Assembly: GCA_030688705.1 (NCBI GenBank)
Contig: JAUYJH010000097.1
Span: 1 to 12,834, forward strand
Direction of reading: 5' to 3'
DNA length: 12,834 nt
Source: Deltaproteobacteria bacterium
GTDB taxonomy: Bacteria; UBA10199; SPLOWO2-01-44-7
Each line of letters opens with the position of its first letter. Position 1 is the stretch's first letter. Position numbers and translations under genes: made by a program. Positions 1-5,240 of the stretch are shown in pieces. The notes beneath the pieces are model-generated. The model had not been told where the DNA came from. It made no database searches and was given only the letters and a program-made list of their open reading frames with translations.

Positions 1-26
1 AAACAATTCAATTAAAGGCCCATAGA

Positions 27-52
27 CAAACGATCTCGGACGCAAACGATCT
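27..52. repeat. Short direct repeat CAAACGATCT x2
   Basis: The 10-mer CAAACGATCT occurs at 27-36 and 43-52, a 16-base period. It lies in the first 88 bases of the window, where I see no gene. It could be a pair of protein-binding half-sites or chance. Nothing else in 1-88 is recognisable, and the gene upstream is outside the window. Confidence 0.3.
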
Positions 53-158
53 GAGGGATACCCCAAAAATGAAAGAAGGAATCATACCATGGAAACAAAA
101 TACCCTGTCACCTACCCTGACATATTGACTGGGCTACGACACATTTTCCCTTTCCTTC

Positions 159-199
159 CCCTACCAGGTAGCAGAAGGGGGGTTCCCTACCAGGTAGGG
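159..199. promoter_or_regulatory. Tandem palindromic operator pair upstream of the antitoxin-like gene
   Basis: Two copies of an odd-length palindrome are present: CCCTACCAGGTAG centred on base 166 (right arm ends in GC instead of GGG) and the perfect 15-mer CCCTACCAGGTAGGG at 185-199 centred on base 192. The centres are 26 bp apart. The second centre is 17 bp upstream of a -35-like TTGCAA (209-214). The same pair with identical spacing occurs at 9651-9691 between dnaJ and dnaK. The position upstream of -35 suits an activator or upstream factor better than a classical repressor. The binding protein is unknown. Confidence 0.75.
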
Positions 200-208
200 A
201 TTTGGGGG

Positions 209-241
209 TTGCAATTTTGTCAAATTTGTAATACATATAAT
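209..241 (+). promoter_or_regulatory. Putative promoter of the RHH/AbiEii pair
   Basis: A -35-like TTGCAA sits at 209-214. An AT-rich -10 zone follows, with TACATA at 232-237 (17-base spacer) overlapping a perfect TATAAT at 236-241 (21-base spacer). Using TACATA, transcription would start within a few bases of the ATG at 245, giving a leaderless or nearly leaderless mRNA. No Shine-Dalgarno sequence precedes that ATG, which agrees with this. The -10 assignment is uncertain. The placement relative to the palindrome matches that of the dnaK and dnaJ promoters. Confidence 0.5.
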
Positions 242-244
242 ATT

Positions 245-676
245 ATGAAATTAAAGAGTAATTTAAGAACTGTTCGACTGACGGGGGAGGAAAACCAAGC
301 TTTGGATAGTTTCATAGCCTCTCACCCCAACTTAAACCATTTTTCGAGCCTTGTGCGGGTGGCCTTACGGGAATACATTCGAAAAAATCGGTCTTTGGCG
401 GCGGGACCTCCATCCCCCTCTTTTTTGTGGGAATATAAACTCAACGAAGAAGAGATTTTTGAAATCTTACAAGGCCCGCAAAAAGAGCGCCTCTGGCTCG
501 TGGCCAAAATTCTGGAGCATGCCAAATGGGCGGAGGTCTGGCATTATTTGTCGCCTGAAATAATCGAACACGATTTGCCGCACTTGCGCCTATCGGCAAA
601 AACAAAAAAACATTGGGAATATGCTTTCAAACGATGGAGGAAAACGGATGAAAATTCTGACCCCTCTTCAGCATAA
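245..676 (+). CDS. Ribbon-helix-helix DNA-binding protein, putative antitoxin of the AbiEii pair
   Basis: This 143-residue protein has an N-terminal ribbon-helix-helix-like segment at about residues 7-49: a basic beta strand (LRTVRLT), helix (EENQALDSFIAS), turn and second helix (FSSLVRVALREYIRKN). A separate C-terminal part (about 58-135) is rich in Trp and acidic/hydrophobic helices, including EHAKWAEVWHYL, and may contact the toxin. RHH proteins bind DNA as dimers through the strand and often repress their own operon. The frame stays open to an ATG at 89 with a good Shine-Dalgarno (GAAGGA, 75-80), which would add 52 residues. I chose 245 because the extension would translate the palindromes and promoter and has no domain character. 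The 3' end overlaps the next gene by 29 bases, suggesting translational coupling. The antitoxin role is inferred from domain type and position. Confidence 0.7.
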   Translation: MKLKSNLRTVRLTGEENQALDSFIASHPNLNHFSSLVRVALREYIRKNRSLAAGPPSPSFLWEYKLNEEEIFEILQGPQKERLWLVAKILEHAKWAEVWHYLSPEIIEHDLPHLRLSAKTKKHWEYAFKRWRKTDENSDPSSA

Positions 677-1319
677 AACATTGCAAGTTTTTTTTTCGGT
701 GCCGGAACTAAAACGCCACTTCTATTTGACAGGCGGCACCGCATTGTCCGCATTTTATTTGCAACACCGCCTCTCCATCGATCTCGATTTTTTTACCCAT
801 TCCATTGATATTCATGAGGTGGAACCGCTTATTGAAGATGCTTTTAAGGCAAAGGGTTTGCGCATTGAAAAAGAGCGGAGTTCTCCAACTTTTCGTCGCT
901 GGCTCATCAACAAAGAATTGCGGGTGGATGTGGTGCGAGATATCGATTTTCGGGTCGGTACCCCGCAGCTCATCGATAATTTTATGGTGGATGACCCAAA
1001 AAACATCGCGGTCAACAAGATCACCACTATTTATGGAAGGCTCGAACCGAAAGATTATGTCGATCTCTATTTTTTGAAGCCGTATCTTAATTTTGACATC
1101 ATGGAACTCTTCAAACTGGGCCAAATAAAAGATGGGGGATTGGAGCCTTTCCAATGGGCCAAAATTATTGCCGATGTCGATACATTTACCCTTCTGCCAC
1201 AAATGGTGAAACCGCTCACATTAAAAAAATTGCAGACTTTTTTTCACCGTTTGCGCGGTGAAGTGATTGATTCCCTCAAAAAGGACATTCCGATTGACAC
1301 CCCCTATAAACAAAGTTAG
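648..1319 (+). CDS. AbiEii/AbiGii-type nucleotidyltransferase, putative toxin
   Basis: This 223-residue protein belongs by motif to the AbiEii/AbiGii (DUF1814-like) nucleotidyltransferases, the toxin half of type IV AbiE abortive-infection systems; characterised relatives transfer nucleotides to tRNA. Visible motifs are GGTALS (about 29-34), HRLSIDLDFF (40-49) with the metal-binding pair D45 and D47, a later acidic strand VDVV (93-96, D94), and a C-terminal K124/R131/KDYVDLYF (135-142) signature. The start at 648 has a strong Shine-Dalgarno (GGAGG, 636-640). An in-frame ATG at 621 lacks one. It overlaps the upstream RHH gene by 29 bases in another frame, so the two are likely co-translated. 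The partner is RHH-type rather than the winged-helix AbiEi usual for AbiE. All key residues appear intact. Activity as a toxin is inferred. Confidence 0.85.
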   Translation: MKILTPLQHKTLQVFFSVPELKRHFYLTGGTALSAFYLQHRLSIDLDFFTHSIDIHEVEPLIEDAFKAKGLRIEKERSSPTFRRWLINKELRVDVVRDIDFRVGTPQLIDNFMVDDPKNIAVNKITTIYGRLEPKDYVDLYFLKPYLNFDIMELFKLGQIKDGGLEPFQWAKIIADVDTFTLLPQMVKPLTLKKLQTFFHRLRGEVIDSLKKDIPIDTPYKQS

Positions 1320-1325
1320 TTCTTC

Positions 1326-1360
1326 CCCTCACCCCAACCCTCTCCCTCAAGGGGAGAGGG
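1326..1360. repeat. Intergenic C/G-rich hairpin repeat containing the folD ribosome-binding site
   Basis: The sequence contains CCCTCTCCC (1338-1346), a 5-base loop and GGGAGAGGG (1352-1360), a 9-bp perfect stem, preceded by CCCTCACCCCAA. I recall similar CCCTCACCCCAACCCTCTCCC elements as dispersed repeats in many environmental genomes; this is memory, not a search. The right arm includes the only purine-rich Shine-Dalgarno candidate for folD, so the hairpin could mask it. No T-run follows, so it is not a typical intrinsic terminator. Confidence 0.6.
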
Positions 1361-1370
1361 AAATATTAAA

Positions 1371-2222
1371 ATGGCCAAAATAATGGATGGAAAAGCGTTG
1401 GCGCAAAAAATCCGCGCGGAAGTGGCCGAAGAGGTGCGTGCGCTGAAAGCCAATGGGGTCCATCCCGGTTTGGCATTTATTCTCGTGGGGGAAAATCCGG
1501 CCTCCCAAATCTATGTCGGCAATAAAAAAAAGGCTTGTGAAGAGACAGGCATTGTAAATTTTCTCGAAAAACTCCCTGAAAAAACATCTGAAAAAGAGCT
1601 GTTGGCGGTCATCGACCGGCTCAATGCCGACCCGAAAGTCCACGGGATTTTGGTCCAACTCCCTCTTCCGAAACACCTCAACACCCAAAATATTTTGAAG
1701 GCGATCCATCCCAAAAAAGATGTCGATGGTTTGCATCCGGAGAATATGGGGCGGCTGGCTTTAAAACTTTCAGGCTTAAAACCGTGCACGCCGCAAGGGG
1801 TGATTGCCCTGATTGAGAGCACCGGAACAAAAATCGCCGGAAAAAATGTCTGCGTGGTGGGGCGCTCCGACATCGTCGGCAAACCGTGCGCCCTTCTTTT
1901 GCTCCATAAAGATGCCACGGTAACGGTCTGTCACAGCCAGACGCAAAATCTGCCCGAAATGATCGGAAAGGCCGATATTGTTGTGGCCGCATTGGGAAAA
2001 CCAAAATTTATTCAGGGCGATTGGATTAAAAAAGGGGCGATTGTAATCGATGTCGGCATCCACCGTTTACCCGACGGCAAAATCTGCGGCGATGTCGATT
2101 ACGAATCGGCATCCAAACGGGCCGCTTTCATCACCCCCGTTCCCGGCGGTGTCGGCCCGATGACGATCGCGATGCTTTTGAAAAATACATTGGAGGCTTG
2201 CAAGTTGTCATCCTGTACGTAG
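1371..2222 (+). CDS. folD: Bifunctional methylene-tetrahydrofolate dehydrogenase / methenyl-tetrahydrofolate cyclohydrolase
   Basis: FolD (283 residues, usual length) interconverts 5,10-methylene-THF and 10-formyl-THF in the cytosol with NADP. Conserved features are the YVGNK pair (Y48, K52), QLPLP (97-100), DVDG (117-120), PCTPQGV (138-144), the Rossmann loop GRSDIVGKP (164-172), IDVGIH (226-231) and the signature TPVPGGVGPMT (255-265). It stands first in a one-carbon operon with the glycine cleavage genes, whose product, methylene-THF, is its substrate. The start follows GGAGAGG (1353-1359), which lies in a hairpin arm. The last residues (SSCT) and the TAG stop are encoded by the left end of the downstream repeat at 2207-2294, so the original C-terminus may have been replaced. 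The catalytic body is unaffected. Confidence 0.97.
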   Translation: MAKIMDGKALAQKIRAEVAEEVRALKANGVHPGLAFILVGENPASQIYVGNKKKACEETGIVNFLEKLPEKTSEKELLAVIDRLNADPKVHGILVQLPLPKHLNTQNILKAIHPKKDVDGLHPENMGRLALKLSGLKPCTPQGVIALIESTGTKIAGKNVCVVGRSDIVGKPCALLLLHKDATVTVCHSQTQNLPEMIGKADIVVAALGKPKFIQGDWIKKGAIVIDVGIHRLPDGKICGDVDYESASKRAAFITPVPGGVGPMTIAMLLKNTLEACKLSSCT

Positions 2223-2294
2223 TGAAGGATCTCGGTTATACCGGGATTCTTCGCGGAGTTTACACTGAACGGAGTGAATGTGCTCAGAATGACA
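2207..2294. repeat. Interspersed inverted repeat at the folD-gcvT junction
   Basis: The element starts TGTCATCCTG and ends CAGAATGACA, so its ends are near-perfect inverted repeats. An inner stem pairs GAAGGATCTCGG (about 2223-2234) with the segment CCGGGATTCTTC (about 2241-2252). It resembles a class of dispersed hairpin elements that I recall from environmental bacterial genomes. It overlaps the folD 3' end and stops a few bases before the gcvT Shine-Dalgarno (AAGGAGA, 2299-2305). It encodes nothing itself and shares TGTCAT/ATGACA ends with the element at 3389-3460. Confidence 0.65.
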
Positions 2295-2309
2295 CATCAA
2301 GGAGAGTTT

Positions 2310-3386
2310 ATGGCCAAACGAACGCCGCTTTATGAAGAACATGTAAAATGCAACGCCCGCATCGTCGATTTTGCCGGCTTTGATATGCCGGTCCAATATT
2401 CCGGCGTGGTCGAGGAACACAATGCCGTCCGCAAAGCGGCCGGTCTTTTTGATGTCAGCCACATGGGGGAATTTGAATTCACCGGCCCCGATGCCCTCCC
2501 CTTTCTGGAATACTTAACCCCCAACAGCGTTTCCAAATTAACCGACGGCCAAGCGCAATATTCAATGCTCTGTAATGAAAACGGCGGTATCGTCGATGAC
2601 ATTCTGGTCTATCGCTTCAATCCCGAAAAATTTGTGATGGTGGTCAATGCCTCTAACATTGAAAAAGATTGGCAATGGATACAAAAAAACACGGGACGCA
2701 GAACGCAATACGCAATACGCAATATCAGCGATCAGACAGCCCTGCTCGCCCTTCAAGGCCCCAAGGCAAAAGAAATTATAAAAACCGATTTAAAACCGTT
2801 TCATTTTTTTGAAGGAGAGCTGTTCGGAGTTAAAAATTGCACGATCGCCCGAACCGGTTACACCGGCGAAGACGGCTTTGAAATTTTTTGTCCGGCCGAT
2901 CAAGCGGTCACGCTATGGCAGGCCCTACTCAAAGCGGGAGCCCCGCTCGGATTGAAACCGACCGGTCTCGGCGCCAGAGATACTTTGCGGCTGGAAGCGC
3001 GTTTGAGTCTTTACGGTCATGAAATCAATGACGAGACAAACCCTTTGGAAGCCGGTTTAAGCTGGGTGGTCAAGCTCGACAAGCCTTTCGATTTTATCGG
3101 CAAACAGGCCTTAAAAAAAATCAAAGAGGGAGGGTTAAAGCGCCAGATTGTCGGCTTCAAAATGATCGACAAGGGAATCCCCCGGCAAGCCTGCCCCTTA
3201 ACCGACGGCAAAAGCCAAATCGGCTTTGTAACGAGCGGCACTTTTTCACCGACGCTGCAGATAGGAATCGGTCTTGGCTTTGTTCCAACCGTTTTTTCAC
3301 CTATCGGGACAAAATTTAACATTGACATTAGAGGGACCCAAAAGTTAGCAGAGGTGACAGCAGTACCTTTTTATAAAAGAAAATGA
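2310..3386 (+). CDS. gcvT: Glycine cleavage system T protein (aminomethyltransferase)
   Basis: GcvT (358 residues, usual length) takes the aminomethyl group from the lipoyl arm of GcvH and passes it to THF, releasing ammonia and methylene-THF. Conserved stretches are FDVSHMGEFEF (47-57), GGIVDDILVYR (92-102, with the folate-site aspartate), GYTGEDGFEIF (183-193), GARDTLRLEA (221-230) and the C-terminal barrel with KPFDFIGKQAL (258-268). The start at 2310 follows AAGGAGA at 2299-2305. An in-frame ATG at 2274 lies within the upstream repeat and lacks a Shine-Dalgarno. Bases 2703-2723 are three perfect tandem copies of ACGCAAT inside the gene, coding RTQYAIRN in a loop just before the conserved SDQTALLALQGP stretch. 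The frame is intact. An interspersed repeat separates it from gcvH. Confidence 0.97.
   Translation: MAKRTPLYEEHVKCNARIVDFAGFDMPVQYSGVVEEHNAVRKAAGLFDVSHMGEFEFTGPDALPFLEYLTPNSVSKLTDGQAQYSMLCNENGGIVDDILVYRFNPEKFVMVVNASNIEKDWQWIQKNTGRRTQYAIRNISDQTALLALQGPKAKEIIKTDLKPFHFFEGELFGVKNCTIARTGYTGEDGFEIFCPADQAVTLWQALLKAGAPLGLKPTGLGARDTLRLEARLSLYGHEINDETNPLEAGLSWVVKLDKPFDFIGKQALKKIKEGGLKRQIVGFKMIDKGIPRQACPLTDGKSQIGFVTSGTFSPTLQIGIGLGFVPTVFSPIGTKFNIDIRGTQKLAEVTAVPFYKRK
2703..2723 (+). repeat. 7-bp tandem repeat (ACGCAAT x3) inside gcvT
   Basis: ACGCAAT is repeated exactly three times at 2703-2709, 2710-2716 and 2717-2723, with a partial copy on each side. The unit is not a multiple of three, so gain or loss of one unit would shift the frame. 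In the present copy number gcvT is open. The repeat codes a loop region. Confidence 0.85.
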
Positions 3387-3388
3387 GC

Positions 3389-3460
3389 TGTCATTGCGAG
3401 GCCCCAAAGGGGCCGTGGCAATCCCGAGAGATTGCTTCGCCCTGCAGGCTCAGGATGACA
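3389..3460. repeat. Interspersed inverted repeat at the gcvT-gcvH junction
   Basis: The element starts TGTCATTGCGAG and ends CAGGATGACA. Its inner hairpins are GGCCCC-AAA-GGGGCC (3400-3414) and GCAATC/GATTGC (3418-3423 with 3430-3435). The outer ends pair as TGTCA/TGACA. It starts 2 bases after the gcvT stop and ends just before the gcvH Shine-Dalgarno. It looks like a composite of dispersed elements of the same general kind as 2207-2294. No T-run follows the GC-rich stem, so strong termination is not expected. Confidence 0.65.
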
Positions 3461-3473
3461 AAATGGAGGCGCC

Positions 3474-3863
3474 ATGGAATTTCCGGATGACCTGAAATAC
3501 ACCAAAGAACATGAATGGGTCCGCGTCAAGGGAGACACGGCCACCATGGGCGTCAGCGATTACGCCCAGGAACAACTGGGGGATATTGTCTATCTGGAAC
3601 TCCCCGAAGAAGGCGAAGAAATTGAAAAAGGGGAACCGTTCGGCGTGGTCGAATCGGTAAAGGCGGTCAGCGATATTTACGGGGCTTTGACCGGCAAAGT
3701 GGTTGAGATCAATGATCCTCTGACCGATAATCCGGAAACGATCAATGAAGACTGTTACGAGGAAGGCTGGCTGATCCGTGTCAAAATTGCCAACCCGAAA
3801 GAAATGGAAGACCTGATGGACGCCGCCCAGTATCAGGCCTACATCAAGGAAGAGACGGCCTAG
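3474..3863 (+). CDS. gcvH: Glycine cleavage system H protein (lipoyl carrier)
   Basis: GcvH (129 residues, usual length) carries the aminomethyl intermediate on a lipoyl-lysine between the P, T and L proteins. The lipoylation motif is intact: GVVESVKAVSDIY, with the modified lysine at residue 63. The N-terminal LKYTKEHEWVRV, the GVSDYAQEQLGDIVYLELPE stretch and the C-terminal GWLIRVK are typical. The start at 3474 has a strong Shine-Dalgarno, GGAGG, at 3465-3469. It follows the repeat-filled gcvT junction and is 18 bases from gcvPA, so it is part of the gcv operon. Lipoylation genes (lipA, lipB, lplA) and lpd are not in the window and must be supplied elsewhere. Confidence 0.97.
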   Translation: MEFPDDLKYTKEHEWVRVKGDTATMGVSDYAQEQLGDIVYLELPEEGEEIEKGEPFGVVESVKAVSDIYGALTGKVVEINDPLTDNPETINEDCYEEGWLIRVKIANPKEMEDLMDAAQYQAYIKEETA

Positions 3864-3881
3864 TTCGACAGGCTCACCACC

Positions 3882-5240
3882 ATGCGCTACATTCCGCATA
3901 CGAACGAAGAGATTCAGGCAATGCTCAAGTCTCAAGGGAAGAGGAGCATCGACGAGCTGTTTCAATCGATCCCCGACTCCCTCATCCAAAACGAGCCGCT
4001 GAAACTGCCGGCGGCGATGGACGAGATGACCCTGCTCCATCACATGGAATCGCTGGCCGGGGAAAACCATACCCTTTCCCGTTCACGGTCGTGTTTGGGG
4101 GGCGGCGTTTATCGTCATTACATTCCTTCTGCGGTGGGAGATTTGATTCGCCGTTCTGAATTTTTGACCCCGTACACCCCTTACCAACCCGAAATCGCCC
4201 AGGGAACGCTTCAGGTGATGTTTGAATTTCAAACGATGGTGGCCGAGATGTACGGAATGGAGGTCGCCAATGCTTCTTTGTACGATGGTTCCACCGCTCT
4301 GGCGGAAGCGGTTCTCATGGCGCGACGGATCGGCAAAAACCGGAAAACGGTTCTGATCCCTTTGGCCATCCACCCCGAATACCGGCAGGTGGTGCAAACC
4401 ATCTTGCAAGGTTTTGGGGATCATCTGGTGGAAACACCCTATGCCGCAAATGGCGGCATCGATCGCGGCTCTCTGAATGATTATCTGAACGAAGATCTCG
4501 CCGCCTGTATTATCCCCTATCCCAATTTTTTCGGCATCGTCGAAGAGACGCGCGATATTATTGAAAAGGTCCATGCCGCGGGGGGGCTTGTCATTTTTTG
4601 CGTACAAGAACCGTTGAGTCTGGGGCTTTTTGAATCGCCGGGGGCTTATGGGGCCGATATCGTCTGCGGTGAGGGGCAATCCTTGGGTTTGAGTCCCTCT
4701 TTTGGCGGGCCGTTTGTCGGACTCTTTGCCTCCAAAAATGAATTTGTCCGCCAGATGCCGGGGCGCCTGTGCGGCATGACGACAGACAGCAAAGGCCGGC
4801 GCGGTTTTGTACTGACCCTTTCCACGCGCGAACAACATATCCGCCGAGAGAAGGCCACCTCCAACATCTGCACCAATCAGGCTTTGTGCGCCACGCAGAT
4901 GACAATCTATCTCTCGCTTCTCGGAAAACAGGGGTTTAAAAAATTGGCGGAGCTGAACTGGCAAAAAGCGGAATATGCCAAACAAAAATTGGCGGCGGTC
5001 CCCGGAGTGCGGTTGACGCATCCTGAATCAGCCACTTTCAATGAATTTGTTCTGACATTGCCAAGACCGGCTGACACTGTTTTATCTGAATTGAGAAAAA
5101 GCGGGTTCGACGGCGGCATTCCTCTGGAACGCTGGTACCGCAGTCTGCATCATTGTCTCTTGGTCAACGTAACCGAATTAAACTCCAAAGAGGATATCGA
5201 CGCGTTGGCGGTGGAACTGAAAGGGGCCTTGCAATCATGA
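3882..5240 (+). CDS. gcvPA: Glycine dehydrogenase (decarboxylating) subunit 1
   Basis: This is the N-terminal half of the split P protein (452 residues, usual length). It forms a heterotetramer with GcvPB that decarboxylates glycine and loads the aminomethyl group onto GcvH. The N-terminus MRYIPHTNEEIQAML is diagnostic. Other conserved segments are SRSCLGGGVYRHYIPSAV (about 66-83), TPYTPYQPEIAQGTLQ, the DGSTALAEA stretch (about 135-143), GQSLGLSPSFGGPFVG and the ATSNICTNQAL region near residue 325. The PLP lysine is in the partner subunit. The Shine-Dalgarno is weak (ACAGG, 3868-3872). The 18-base spacer from gcvH reads TTCGACAGGCTCACCACC, which looks like a fragment of a dispersed repeat. 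Its stop overlaps the gcvPB start (ATGA), indicating translational coupling of the two subunits. Confidence 0.96.
   Translation: MRYIPHTNEEIQAMLKSQGKRSIDELFQSIPDSLIQNEPLKLPAAMDEMTLLHHMESLAGENHTLSRSRSCLGGGVYRHYIPSAVGDLIRRSEFLTPYTPYQPEIAQGTLQVMFEFQTMVAEMYGMEVANASLYDGSTALAEAVLMARRIGKNRKTVLIPLAIHPEYRQVVQTILQGFGDHLVETPYAANGGIDRGSLNDYLNEDLAACIIPYPNFFGIVEETRDIIEKVHAAGGLVIFCVQEPLSLGLFESPGAYGADIVCGEGQSLGLSPSFGGPFVGLFASKNEFVRQMPGRLCGMTTDSKGRRGFVLTLSTREQHIRREKATSNICTNQALCATQMTIYLSLLGKQGFKKLAELNWQKAEYAKQKLAAVPGVRLTHPESATFNEFVLTLPRPADTVLSELRKSGFDGGIPLERWYRSLHHCLLVNVTELNSKEDIDALAVELKGALQS

Noticed and set aside
1294..1322. folD promoter with TTGACA at 1294-1299
   Set aside because: No acceptable -10 lies at 16-18 bases (TAGTTC and neighbours); TATAAA at 1305 is far too close.
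2274..2309. gcvT start at 2274
   Set aside because: The ATG lies inside the interspersed repeat without a ribosome-binding site; the ATG at 2310 has AAGGAGA and the right family N-terminus.
2223..2309. Glycine riboswitch upstream of gcvT
   Set aside because: The spacer is almost fully occupied by the inverted repeat, and no room or recognisable tandem glycine aptamer core is present.
4083..5021. 312-codon minus-strand open frame opposite gcvPA
   Set aside because: Antisense shadow of a strongly conserved gene, with no recognisable domain.
5153..5236. N-terminal extension of gcvPB from the ATG at 5153
   Set aside because: It would read gcvPA coding sequence in another frame, lacks family similarity, and the ATGA-coupled start at 5237 matches the GcvPB N-terminus.
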